Source: Nitrospina sp. LS_NOB
GTDB taxonomy: Bacteria; Nitrospinota; Nitrospinia; Nitrospinales; VA-1
Assembly (NCBI GenBank): GCA_001542995.1
Contig: LFLA01000026.1
Span: 1 to 64,000, forward strand
DNA: 64,000 nt
Reading direction: 5' to 3'
The position numbers were made by a program, and so were the translations under genes. Numbering within the stretch: position 1 is the first letter of the stretch; each line of letters starts with the position of its first letter. The notes beneath the pieces were generated by a model. The model worked only from the letters and a program-made list of their open reading frames with translations. It did no database searches and was not told the origin of the DNA. Positions 36,870 through 46,163 of this stretch are shown here, one piece after another.

Positions 36870-38053
36870 AACTGGTTTGTCAAAAAAGCCGTCAATAGAT
36901 CGGGAGCGCTATCGAATAATTTCCCTGTTTCTAAAAGTTGTTCATCATATTGGTAGGCGTCTCCAGATTGGGTGGGATACACCAGATAAGGAACCGGAGA
37001 GCGTTCGTATTTCATCGACATGGCGGAACTGACATGGTTGACCACCACCATCATTTTTATATTTTCATTCGTCTCCATCACCTGAGCCAGAGGCCTGATG
37101 ACCTCTGTATCGAAATCTTCGATCATTAAAACCTTATCGTCAATATCGCCTTTGAGTGAAACTTCTTCTCCCGCTGAAATGTGGAGGAAAACGACATCTT
37201 TGCTTTCCAGTTCCTTGAGCGTCGCAGAAACTTTGGCGGAATAATTGGTGTCGGCAAACCCGGTCGCGCCTTCCACATCTACAATACCCATACCGGTGAG
37301 TTTGCCGATGCCCTTGACCATCAAAGACGCGGTGATTAAAGATGCACTTTTATCATACCGTTCTCTGAAGGTAGGCAGACTGGGCAGTTCACCGTTGCCC
37401 CAAAACCAAATGCTGTTAACCGGGTCTTCATTATCGGCAACACGTTTTCTGTTGTAAGCATGGTTATGCAAAATAATTTGCGCCTGATTCATCACGAAGA
37501 TCAGTTCGCGGTTTTCCTCGGGCATGAACTTGCGGATGCCTTCGCCGATGAGTTCGTTGGGCGGAGACAACTTTTCTGCAATCGGCGGACTTTTGATAAA
37601 CATCAAGTTATGATAACCACCGCCCGGATGGAACGTGACCGGAGCATCGACCACTTGCTCTTTAAGGGCGTCCATGAGAAGGCCGGAATCACTACGGGAA
37701 AGATGCCCGGCGGTATAATCTTTCATGACCATATCGTCATGAGAGGGCTGCAGCGTTATTAAATCGCAACAGAGTGCGACTTCATCTTGCGCCGGTCTTA
37801 TTCCCAATCCCATCGCAGAGAGTGGAGCATGACCCGCAGAATATTTTTTTGGATCAAGGCCCAGAAGTCCCAGGCAGGAGATTTCATTCCCCGGATGTAA
37901 ATCATCCGGAATGGTTTGGACCGGCCCGCAGGTTGCATTTTTAGTCAGGGCATCCAGGTTAGGGGTGTCGGCCAACTGCAACGGGGTTTTATTATCTTTT
38001 TCCGCGAAAGGCTTGTCTGTCAGGCCCGCCACGATAACAACCAAGTACTTCAT
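36866..38053 (-). CDS. ApgM-like (phosphoglycerate mutase/proposed homoserine kinase family) protein with degenerate active site
   Basis: A 395-residue alkaline-phosphatase-superfamily protein of the archaeal-type phosphoglycerate mutase group. Members next to aspartate kinase have been proposed to act as homoserine kinases. Overall fold landmarks are kept (KTPLQLADTPNLDAL, GHAPLSAMGLGI, FHPGGGYHNL, WFWGNGELPSLP). Compared with the motifs I know for the family, however, the metal-binding Asp near residue 9 is Ala (VIVAGLTD) and the nucleophile Ser near 56 is Asn (PGNEIS). The late metal motifs are also altered (HISAGEEVSL at 291-300; VNH for PDH at 338-340). It is likely not an active phosphotransferase and may have a regulatory or structural role linked to LysC. 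Confidence 0.8.
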   Translation of the reverse strand: MKYLVVIVAGLTDKPFAEKDNKTPLQLADTPNLDALTKNATCGPVQTIPDDLHPGNEISCLGLLGLDPKKYSAGHAPLSAMGLGIRPAQDEVALCCDLITLQPSHDDMVMKDYTAGHLSRSDSGLLMDALKEQVVDAPVTFHPGGGYHNLMFIKSPPIAEKLSPPNELIGEGIRKFMPEENRELIFVMNQAQIILHNHAYNRKRVADNEDPVNSIWFWGNGELPSLPTFRERYDKSASLITASLMVKGIGKLTGMGIVDVEGATGFADTNYSAKVSATLKELESKDVVFLHISAGEEVSLKGDIDDKVLMIEDFDTEVIRPLAQVMETNENIKMMVVVNHVSSAMSMKYERSPVPYLVYPTQSGDAYQYDEQLLETGKLFDSAPDLLTAFLTNQL

Positions 38054-38352
38054 TTCTTCAGGGATACGGGGATTAAGACGTCAAACATAATCAGGAAGTT
38101 ATGATTATAACTTAATTTTTGCCATTTCCCCAACTTATTGAGAAACAAGGGGTCGGCGGTGTAGCCACCGCTGGCAAATTGTAATGTCTTTAACTTGCCC
38201 TCAATCGGCTACTCGGCCCAACGAGTTATTTACCCCTGTGGGGCACGAAATTTAAGGAAGAGGGCATCACGGCTACTGGCCCCACGCTGAGTGGCCGGAT
38301 AGAGTTTATACAATCGTGACTTTGATGGCGGTTGCCTTGATGCAACCTATTC
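38054..38352. repeat. Intergenic palindrome-capped repeat cluster
   Basis: It includes ATTGTAATGTCTTTA and GGCTACTCGGCCC core-like pieces, CCCCTGTGGGG (about 38235-38245) and CCAC/GTGG with loop GCTGA near 38283-38295. No gene is visible. Confidence 0.5.
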
Positions 38353-38866
38353 GTGTCTGACCATGGCTACAAAAACCCATGGTGGGAAACAGTGCGAGAC
38401 ATGGCCTTTAAGAACCCGGCAAGGGGCGGGTTTAATTTAAAAATCAGACTGTTATGGACGTTAAAATGCTTTTATGGTAGCGTTTTACGGACAAAAGCTG
38501 AGCGACCTCTACATTTTCATATTTCTATTATTGCCAACCTTGTTCGGGGAGAAGAAGGAGAGCTTTGTCGTGTGTGGATATCGGGAGATACCATGTTTGG
38601 TGCAGATTATCCTATCCGCTTTTAGCAAGTTGGCGGAAGTCATGTTTCACGACACGCAATTACTTTTCGGCGGCGTGTACGCTTCTTATCAGGAGTTAAT
38701 GACATTGCCCGGTAATGTGCGGGCAAAGACGTATCTCTACCATTACGGAGATAATTGGGACAGGCCCGAAACCTGGGCCGGGGATTCAGGTAAATACACC
38801 GGTGATCCGGCCAAAGACGGATTTTTGGGTTGGACTGAACAACGCACGGCTTATGATTTTCTCTGA
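38353..38866 (+). pseudogene. MBL-fold metallo-hydrolase remnant, frameshifted and 5' truncated
   Basis: Two overlapping frames form one ancestral protein. The first (38353-38625) ends RVWISGDTMFGADYPIRF; the second (through 38866) continues KLAEVMFHDTQLLFGGVYAS and then YQELMTLPGNVRAKTYLYHYGD. This is the second half of a metallo-beta-lactamase-fold enzyme, with the ISGDT and HDTQ metal motifs. The N-terminal HxHxDH half is missing, so it cannot be active. Confidence 0.7.
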
Positions 38867-38913
38867 TCTTTATTCAGGGATTAGTGAGCTATAAAATAAG
38901 ATGAGCTTCTTTC

Positions 38914-40158
38914 ATGAGTTACCAAATTACATTAAACACCTGGTCGGGATCGAGTAAGGCCGAGGCGGCCGAAAAGCTTGCCAGCGTGTTTCGTCTGGGC
39001 AATGACAAGGCCGTGGTCGTTGTGGATCATCTATGCCAGGGGATGCCCTGGCGTTTCGACCAGCCTATTCCCAATAGTCAGGCGGATGGTGCATCGACCT
39101 ATCTTCGGAGCCTGGGGTTTGCCGTGGACATTCAATCTGTTGAAGGCGAGATCGAGCCTCTGTCCGATGCCGTTGCTATGCCAGCCGCTCCCCAAAAAGA
39201 GGAAGCCGGTGTCTCCACACCCGAAGACAGCTACCGATTCAAGTTCCAGGGGGATGGCCGCATCCTTTTGAATATCAGTTTTGTCAACCTGATCAAGACA
39301 GTGTTCACTCTGGGGGTTTACCGATTCTGGGCCAAAACAAATGTCCGTCAGTATATCTGGAGCCAAACCTTATTTTGGGGAGACCGTTTTTCCTATCACG
39401 GAACCGGCAAGGAGCTAATGAAGGGAGCTATCCGGTTTGGCTCTATCTTAATACTGCTTATTTTGGCAACCGTATATGTCACGTTCAATATCGGGCCTGA
39501 GGCAGGGGGGCTGGCTTCCGACTTGCTCGGTTTCATCATTCTTATTATGATTCCGGCGCTCATGGTGGGGGCTTGGAGATACCGGCTTTCTCGAACTGCC
39601 TGGCGCAATATCCGTTTTTCCTTCCGGGGGAAAAGAATGGAGGCGGTTACTTTATACCTTAAGGGAGGGATTTTTTTAGGATTGACTTTAGGTCTTTACT
39701 GGCCGTTTTTCAAAATGAAAACTGAAAAGTTCTGGCGAGAAAATTCCTGGTTTGGGGATGTGCAGTTTCGCTTTTCCGGGATTGGAAAAGATTTTTTCAA
39801 AAAGTTCATTATTTCCATTATCCTAACTCCACTCACGCTGGGTTTTTATCAGTTTTGGTTTACTGCTGATTTAAAGCGCTATCTATGGTCCCACACCCAC
39901 GTTGGCGGGGCGACCTTCCGTTTCCCGATAAAGGGAAAAGATTATATGAGCTTAAAGGTGGCTAATTTTTTCATTATCCTGTTTACCTTAGGGCTGGGTT
40001 TCCCCTGGGTGGTGGTTCGCAATCAGAAGTTTGTGACGGACAACCTGGCTCTTGCCGGAAACATCGAATTAAACAAAATAGTCCAGGAAATGAAAGACAG
40101 TGGAGCATTTGGAGAAGAAGCTATGGATATCATGGATGTTCCCATTGATATGGGTTAA
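38914..40158 (+). CDS. DUF898 (YjgN-like) inner membrane protein
   Basis: A 414-residue protein. Residues 1-80 form a small soluble domain (YQITLNTWSGSSKAEAAEKLASVF) resembling ribosomal L7/L12-type or zinc-free antiparallel folds, and I do not recognise it. From about residue 107 it is a DUF898 domain: FKFQGDGRILLNISFVNLIK, GVYRFWAKTNVRQYIW and repeated FxFxGxGK blocks, with about six membrane segments. Function is unknown for the family. Start at 38914. Confidence 0.85.
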   Translation: MSYQITLNTWSGSSKAEAAEKLASVFRLGNDKAVVVVDHLCQGMPWRFDQPIPNSQADGASTYLRSLGFAVDIQSVEGEIEPLSDAVAMPAAPQKEEAGVSTPEDSYRFKFQGDGRILLNISFVNLIKTVFTLGVYRFWAKTNVRQYIWSQTLFWGDRFSYHGTGKELMKGAIRFGSILILLILATVYVTFNIGPEAGGLASDLLGFIILIMIPALMVGAWRYRLSRTAWRNIRFSFRGKRMEAVTLYLKGGIFLGLTLGLYWPFFKMKTEKFWRENSWFGDVQFRFSGIGKDFFKKFIISIILTPLTLGFYQFWFTADLKRYLWSHTHVGGATFRFPIKGKDYMSLKVANFFIILFTLGLGFPWVVVRNQKFVTDNLALAGNIELNKIVQEMKDSGAFGEEAMDIMDVPIDMG

Positions 40159-40310
40159 GAGCACCTCATAATTCTGCCGAGATAACGCTTGCTTGCAATA
40201 AAAAGCCATTGCCCATTGGCCCCACGCCTGGGCCGGATATTGCCTGAGTATTGCTGTGCGCAGGGTGAAGTATTATTAAACCACCCTCACCTCAATCCTT
40301 TCCCCTCAAG
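40159..40310. repeat. Palindrome-capped repeat fragment and REP-like arm
   Basis: It holds core pieces (CTTGCAATAAAAAGCC, ATTGCCCATTGGCC) and CCCCACGCCTGGG, then 'ccaccctcacctcaatcc', the left arm of a REP-like inverted repeat whose right arm lies at 40445-40500. No gene is visible. Confidence 0.5.
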
Positions 40311-40438
40311 AGACCTTTGCGTAAGTCAGAAAAGGGTAAAGACGAGATTCTTCACTGCGTTCAGAATGACAAGAAACGCCGGTTTGTCATCCTCGAGGAG
40401 CCGAAGGCGACGAAGGATCCGGGGTTATGCAAAGGTCT
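40311..40438. mobile_element. 128-bp MITE-like element, copy 2, nested in a REP-like hairpin
   Basis: Ends AGACCTTTGCGTAA and TTATGCAAAGGTCT are inverted with one mismatch over 14 bases. Flanking direct repeats CCTCAAG lie at 40304-40310 and 40439-40445. The length equals copy 1 exactly and the interior is nearly identical. Removing the element restores a CCCCTCAAGGG-type hairpin, so it interrupted an older repeat. Confidence 0.72.
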
Positions 40439-40576
40439 CCTCAAGGGAGAGGAAGTAAAAAGTCCCTTCTCCCTTGGAGGGAGAAGGTTAGGATGAGGGG
40501 GATAATAAAGATCAAGCCTGCTTTTTTACTTGTTTACTCATGCAATATGCGGGCTAGTGGACGGCTAGGAGGCGGC

Positions 40577-41737
40577 ATGACTGCCCGAAAATTGCAATTT
40601 GCAGGTGCTTTGTTTGATGGTAAAAGCGCCGAAAAACATCCTGTCGATGTTGAACTCACCCCACAGGAAATAATTCTCAAAAAGCCCGGCCAGAAACCGG
40701 TCCACTGGTCCTATTCCAACCTTCGATGGGCCACAATCACGGCCAGCCCTTTTCATATTGAACATGGCGATAACAATGACGAAAACATGGAAACCCTGGT
40801 GGTGGAGGATCCCGGTTTTTATGAAAGTGTTTTAAAGATTGCACCGGATAGTTTTTCTGCCACCGGAAAGCAAACGGATATTAATTGGAAACTTTATGCT
40901 GCGGGAATACTGTTTCTAATTTTTTCTGGGTATGGTTTTATTAAAATCATCCCTCCGTTTTTAGCCGACCGGATGGTCGATAAAATTCCTGTTGAATGGG
41001 AAGTGAGCATGGGCCAGTCCATATTAAAAATGCTTCCGGTGAAGCGAGAACCCGATCCAAAAGTCCTCAAGGTTTTGCAGGACACGGTTGACCTGCTGGA
41101 ACAGTCTGTCGCGGGCAATCAGCCTTATGACCTGAAGATTTATATTTGGCCGATAGAACAGGTTAACGCGTTGGCTTTGCCAGGGGGGCCGATCGTGGTC
41201 TTTGAGGGTTTGCTTAATCAGGCCGAGTCTCCCGAGGAATTAGCCGGAGTCATTGCCCATGAAATCCAGCATATCCTGCTCAGGCATTCCACCCGAGGAA
41301 TTATCCGCAACATGGCCCAAAGTATGTTGTTGAGTCTTTTCATTGGGGATGTGAATGCTGTCATGGAAGGGATGGCCGCTCTCGTGGGAGAACTTGAAAC
41401 GCTGGGATTTAGCCGGGAAATGGAAGCGGAAGCCGACCAGAAAGGCATGGAATTGATCCTTTCCGCCAATATTGATCCGCATGGAATGATTCGAATTTTT
41501 GAAAAGCTGATGCAAGAGGAGCCCGAGGATTTGCCGAAGGAGAAAACCGCTTCCAAAGAAAATGATTTGGAACTTTCTTCTTATTTTTCCACCCATCCCT
41601 CCGGCCAGAACCGATTGGCCCAGATGGAGAAGCAGGTGAAGCCTCATGAAGACAGAACCTGGGCACCTCTTTTTCCAAACCTGGATTGGAACGAAATAAA
41701 GCCTGGAAATAGAGCCCTTCAGCAACCCGGCCCTTGA
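40577..41737 (+). CDS. M48-family membrane metallopeptidase
   Basis: A 386-residue zinc peptidase. The catalytic HEIQH (HExxH) is in the helix VIAHEIQHILLRHSTRG, and the third ligand is in MEAEADQKGMEL. ALALPGGPIVVFEGLL is the usual M48 substrate-strand region. An N-terminal cytoplasmic domain of about 110 residues precedes a single membrane helix (YAAGILFLIFSGYGFI), so the peptidase domain probably faces the periplasm. GGAGG just before the ATG at 40577 fixes the start. Relatives include BepA and Oma1-type quality-control proteases; the substrate is unknown. Confidence 0.9.
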   Translation: MTARKLQFAGALFDGKSAEKHPVDVELTPQEIILKKPGQKPVHWSYSNLRWATITASPFHIEHGDNNDENMETLVVEDPGFYESVLKIAPDSFSATGKQTDINWKLYAAGILFLIFSGYGFIKIIPPFLADRMVDKIPVEWEVSMGQSILKMLPVKREPDPKVLKVLQDTVDLLEQSVAGNQPYDLKIYIWPIEQVNALALPGGPIVVFEGLLNQAESPEELAGVIAHEIQHILLRHSTRGIIRNMAQSMLLSLFIGDVNAVMEGMAALVGELETLGFSREMEAEADQKGMELILSANIDPHGMIRIFEKLMQEEPEDLPKEKTASKENDLELSSYFSTHPSGQNRLAQMEKQVKPHEDRTWAPLFPNLDWNEIKPGNRALQQPGP

Positions 41738-41850
41738 TCAGGTTTGGAACGCCAGTGTGAATATTGGCAAACCATAAAAAAACCCGTATTGAAATAATTT
41801 TCTGTATTATATCTGCACATCCACCAGTCAAAATTCAAAGTATTGTTAGG

Positions 41851-44616
41851 ATGCTGAATTCAAACCAAACCCCTGAACAAAAAGCCCGTGACAACATAGA
41901 CAAAATGTTGGACGAATCAGGCTGGAAAGTTCAGGACAAAAAGAAGATCGATTTTAATGCAGGGCTGGGCATTGCCGTGCGCGAGTACGATACCGATGTA
42001 GGCCCTGCCGATTATGTGCTGTTTGTCGATCAAAAAGCCGTAGGGGTTATTGAAGCAAAAAAGGAAGAAGCCGGGCAGAATATCACCACCGTAGAAGAGC
42101 AATCCGAAAGTTATGCTTCCGCTAAGCTCAAACGGGTCAATAACAAGGAGCCCCTGCCTTTTGTTTATGAGAGCACCGGAGTTATTACCCGGTTTACCGA
42201 TGGCCGGGACCCCAGGCCCCGCTCACGGGAAGTTTTTACCTTCCACCGTCCGGAAACCTTGAATGAATGGTTTTCTCAAAAGGGTTCGTTGCGAGAACGT
42301 TTGCAGACTATTCCATCCCTTAATTACGAAGGGTTGCGGAACTGCCAGATCACAGCAATAGAAAACCTGGAACAATCCTTCAAGGATGATCGTCCGCGTG
42401 CGCTCATTCAAATGGCCACGGGTGCGGGTAAGACCTATACAGCGATAACCACTATTTACCGTCTTTTAAAACACGTCGATGCGAAGCGCGTCCTCTTCCT
42501 GGTCGACACCAAAAATCTTGGCGAGCAGGCTGAACAGGAATTCATGTCCTATGTGCCCAACGATGATAACCGCAAATTTACCGAGCTTTATAACGTTCAG
42601 CGTCTTAAATCGTCCTTTGTTGCCAAAGACAGCCAAGTCTATATCAGCACCATTCAGCGCATGTACTCCCTGTTAAAAGACCAACCGCTTGAAGAAGACG
42701 CCGAAGAGATCAACCCGGCTGAACTGGTCCAGCCTAGAAAACCCATGCCAGTGGTTTATAACGGAAAAATCCCTATCGAGTTTTTCGATTTCATCTTTAT
42801 CGATGAATGCCATCGATCCATCTACAATCTCTGGCGGCAGGTTCTGGAATATTTTGATTCTTGCCTCATAGGTCTGTCAGCCACACCTGATAACCGCACC
42901 TATGGATTTTTCAGGAAAAATGTGGTCAGCGAATATGACCATGAGAAAGCCGTGGCCGATGGCGTGAATGTCGGCAATGAAATCTACACCATTGAAACAG
43001 AAATAACGAAGCAAGGCGGAAAGCTCAAAGCCGACCAGCAAATCCAGAAACGCGAACGCAGGACCCGCAAGAAACGATGGGAACGTCAGGACGAAGATGA
43101 AGTTTATACCTCCAGACAACTCGATAAAGATATTGTCAATCCCGATCAAATCCGTACCGTTCTTAGAACTTTCAGGGACAAGCTCCCGGAAATCTTTCCG
43201 GGGCGCAATGAAGTCCCCAAGACCCTGATTTTTGCCAAAACCGATAGCCACGCCGATGACATTATTCAAATTGCCCGTGAGGAGTTTGCCGAAGGCAATG
43301 AATTTTGTAAAAAAGTAACCTATCGAACCGAGGAGGACCCCAAATTTATTCTAGCGCAATTTCGTAATGATTATTATCCGCGTATCGCCGTCACTGTGGA
43401 TATGATCGCCACCGGAACGGATGTTAAACCGCTGGAATGCCTGCTCTTCATGCGCGATGTGAAAAGCAGAAATTATTTTGAACAGATGAAAGGGCGCGGT
43501 ACACGAATCCTGGAACATGACGACCTGAAAAAAGTTACCCCCTCAGCCACCAGCGCCAAAACCCATTATGTGATTGTCGATGCGATTGGCGTGACAAAAT
43601 CCCTGAAAACCGCCAGCCAGCCGCTCATTACAAAACCTTCAGTCCCTTTAAAGGATTTGGCAATGGGATTAATGATGGGCGTGCGCGATGAAGATACCGT
43701 CAGCTCCCTTGCCGGTCGCCTGGCCCGTCTCAACAATCAACTGGATGAAAAAGACCGGCAGCGTATCAGGGAAAAAGCGGACGGGGTAGAGCTTTCAGAG
43801 ATTGTCGGCAACTTGCTTTCTGCTATAGATGCGGACAGGATCGAAAGCAAAGCCTGTGAAATAGCTGAAGTGTCGGAAGGTTCAGACCCAGGAGACGATA
43901 ACCGTGTTAAAGCACAGGAACAGCTTGTGGGTGAAGCGGCCCAGGTGTTTAATGGTGAGCTGATTGAACTGATCGACACCATCCGGCGAGACAAGGAGCA
44001 AACCCTCGACCATGATACTCTGGATAAAGTCCTGACAGCGGAATGGGATGGGGATGCGATAGAAAACGCGAAAACCATGGTGCAGGATTTTCAGGAATAT
44101 CTCGAAGCCAACCGCGATGAAATTGAAGCGCTGACCCTATTTTATTTACAACCGCAACGGCGGCAGGAAGTCACCTATGACATGATTCGCCAGGTGATGG
44201 ACAAACTCAGAAGCAATAAACCGGGTCTGGCCCCAATGCGTGTGTGGCAGGCCTATGCCCAGTTGGATGAATACAAGGGCGGTCATCCGGTCAGCGAGCT
44301 CACGGCATTGGTGGCACTCATCCGCCGGGCCTGCGGCATTGATAAAACCGTTGCTCCTTACTCTGAAACTGTGCGGAAAAATTTTCAGGACTGGATTATG
44401 AAACACCATAGTGGAGGCGGGGAAAAGTTCAATAAAGAACAAATGGCCTGGTTGTGCATGATCCGCGATCATGTTATCAGTTCCTTCCATATAGAGCGGG
44501 ATGATCTGGATAGGACCCCCTTCGATTCCCGAGGCGGAATGGGAAAAATGTATCAGCTCTTTGGCGACAATATGGACGGCCTGATTGATGAATTGAATGA
44601 GGCGTTGGCAGTGTGA
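41851..44616 (+). CDS. hsdR: Type I restriction enzyme R subunit
   Basis: A 921-residue motor and nuclease subunit. The N-terminal PD-(D/E)xK nuclease has its acidic residues in GPADYVLFVDQKAVGVIEAK (51-70). The SF2 translocase has Walker A MATGAGKTYTA (188-198), DECH (318-321) and SATPDNRTYGFF, then QMKGRGTRIL in the second RecA lobe. The C-terminus is of the EcoEI type. The ATG at 41851 begins normal family sequence; the longer ORF from TTG 41764 adds non-family residues. The stop overlaps hsdS by one base (TGATG), so subunits are translationally coupled. Confidence 0.94.
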   Translation: MLNSNQTPEQKARDNIDKMLDESGWKVQDKKKIDFNAGLGIAVREYDTDVGPADYVLFVDQKAVGVIEAKKEEAGQNITTVEEQSESYASAKLKRVNNKEPLPFVYESTGVITRFTDGRDPRPRSREVFTFHRPETLNEWFSQKGSLRERLQTIPSLNYEGLRNCQITAIENLEQSFKDDRPRALIQMATGAGKTYTAITTIYRLLKHVDAKRVLFLVDTKNLGEQAEQEFMSYVPNDDNRKFTELYNVQRLKSSFVAKDSQVYISTIQRMYSLLKDQPLEEDAEEINPAELVQPRKPMPVVYNGKIPIEFFDFIFIDECHRSIYNLWRQVLEYFDSCLIGLSATPDNRTYGFFRKNVVSEYDHEKAVADGVNVGNEIYTIETEITKQGGKLKADQQIQKRERRTRKKRWERQDEDEVYTSRQLDKDIVNPDQIRTVLRTFRDKLPEIFPGRNEVPKTLIFAKTDSHADDIIQIAREEFAEGNEFCKKVTYRTEEDPKFILAQFRNDYYPRIAVTVDMIATGTDVKPLECLLFMRDVKSRNYFEQMKGRGTRILEHDDLKKVTPSATSAKTHYVIVDAIGVTKSLKTASQPLITKPSVPLKDLAMGLMMGVRDEDTVSSLAGRLARLNNQLDEKDRQRIREKADGVELSEIVGNLLSAIDADRIESKACEIAEVSEGSDPGDDNRVKAQEQLVGEAAQVFNGELIELIDTIRRDKEQTLDHDTLDKVLTAEWDGDAIENAKTMVQDFQEYLEANRDEIEALTLFYLQPQRRQEVTYDMIRQVMDKLRSNKPGLAPMRVWQAYAQLDEYKGGHPVSELTALVALIRRACGIDKTVAPYSETVRKNFQDWIMKHHSGGGEKFNKEQMAWLCMIRDHVISSFHIERDDLDRTPFDSRGGMGKMYQLFGDNMDGLIDELNEALAV

Positions 44617-46163
44617 TGGATAAATTTCTTAGTAAAAAAAATGATCATTGGATTTGGAGCAATTTTGGAACTGTCGCAAATATTGAGGCAGGGAATCCTG
44701 CTCCGCAAGGAGATATATATTTTAATGGTGGCAATTACCCCTTTGTACGGGTGCAAGATATGGGGCGACTTAACGGTGAAATGAGGCTCAGAAAAACAAA
44801 AGATACAGTAAACGCCAAGGGCAAAGAACAATTAAAGCTATTTCCAAAGGGAAGCGTATTATTTACCAAAAGCGGCGCATCAACTTTATTAAATCAAAGG
44901 GCTATTCTTGGTCAAGATAGCTACATAGTTAGTCATATTGGTATAGCAATGCCAAAAGATGGAGTCTTAAGTGAATGGCTTTTTTACTGGTTAAAACTGG
45001 TCGATTTTGCTGATTATGCACATGGGGCGAATATGCCTTCAATGCCTTTATCTAAAGCAAAATTAATTTCCACACCCCTGCCACCCCTAAACGAACAAAA
45101 GCGCATTGTTGCCAAAATTGAGGAGTTGTTTTCTGAGTTGGATAAGGGCATTGAGAGCCTGAAAACCGCACGGGAACAATTAAAAGTCTACCGCCAGGCT
45201 GTGCTCAAACATGCCTTTGAGGGCAAACTCACCGCAGATTGGCGCGAAGCAAACAAAGACAAACTCAAAACCGCCGACCAACTGCTCGACCGAATCAAAC
45301 AGGAACGCGAAGCCCATTACCAGCAACAACTGAAAGAGTGGGAATCCGCCATCAAAAAATGGGAGCAAAATGGAAAAGATGGTAAAAAACCAGCAAAACC
45401 CAAAAAACTTTCTTCTGTAGAGATTTCATCTGAATCAAAATTACAGAAGCTTCCTTATGGTTGGTGTTGGGTAAGTTTTGGTGATTCTAGTGATTGGACA
45501 GGTGGGGGAACACCCTCAAAGTCACGCTCAGAATTTTGGGAAAACGGTGATATTTTGTGGGTTTCTCCAAAAGATATGAAAACCAGAAAAATTAAAGATA
45601 CATTGCAAAAAGTCACAAAGACTGGAGTTGATAATTCATCTGCGAAACTTATAAAATATTTATCAATTTTATTCGTTGTTCGAAGTGGAATATTAAGACG
45701 AATACTTCCCATTGCAATAGCCCCAGCCAACATTACCGTTAACCAAGATATGCAGGCAATAATGCCATATTTCCATGATATTGATTTCTTATATTGGTAC
45801 TCTTTTGCTAATGATTATCAAATTAGGGAACAATGCTCCAAAGATGGCACCACAGTAGAAAGTATTGAAGTTTATGAATTAAAAAAATTCCCGTGCCCTG
45901 TTGCTTCCATTGAAGAGCAAAAGGAAATTGTTAATCTAATTGAGCTGAAAATGTCAGTAATTGATGAATTAGAAGTAACTATTGATGTTGAAATCAAAAA
46001 ATCTGAATCACTGCGTCAGTCTATCTTGAAAAAAGCTTTCTCAGGAATGCTTGTCGAACAGGACCCGAACGATGAACCGGCATCCGTCTTGCTGGAGCGG
46101 ATCAAAGCTGAAAAAGCCAAACTCGTCAAAACCACAAAGAAGAAAAGGAAAAACGCCGCATGA
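44616..46163 (+). CDS. hsdS: Type I restriction-modification specificity subunit S
   Basis: A 515-residue DNA-recognition subunit with two target-recognition domains (opening WIWSNFGTVANIEAGNPAP and LPYGWCWVSFGDSSDWTG). Each is followed by a conserved helix: PPLNEQKRIVAKIEELFSEL with LKTAREQLKVYRQAVLKHAF in the centre, and SIEEQKEIVNLIE with SLRQSILKKAFSG at the end. Both recognition domains are visibly AT-richer than the linking helices, as expected for exchangeable specificity cassettes. The gene overlaps hsdM by four bases (ATGA). The target sequence cannot be read from the protein. Confidence 0.93.
   Translation: MDKFLSKKNDHWIWSNFGTVANIEAGNPAPQGDIYFNGGNYPFVRVQDMGRLNGEMRLRKTKDTVNAKGKEQLKLFPKGSVLFTKSGASTLLNQRAILGQDSYIVSHIGIAMPKDGVLSEWLFYWLKLVDFADYAHGANMPSMPLSKAKLISTPLPPLNEQKRIVAKIEELFSELDKGIESLKTAREQLKVYRQAVLKHAFEGKLTADWREANKDKLKTADQLLDRIKQEREAHYQQQLKEWESAIKKWEQNGKDGKKPAKPKKLSSVEISSESKLQKLPYGWCWVSFGDSSDWTGGGTPSKSRSEFWENGDILWVSPKDMKTRKIKDTLQKVTKTGVDNSSAKLIKYLSILFVVRSGILRRILPIAIAPANITVNQDMQAIMPYFHDIDFLYWYSFANDYQIREQCSKDGTTVESIEVYELKKFPCPVASIEEQKEIVNLIELKMSVIDELEVTIDVEIKKSESLRQSILKKAFSGMLVEQDPNDEPASVLLERIKAEKAKLVKTTKKKRKNAA

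Noticed and set aside
40427-40576. N-terminal extension of the M48 peptidase
   Set aside because: It is REP-like sequence; GGAGG directly before the ATG at 40577 marks the real start.
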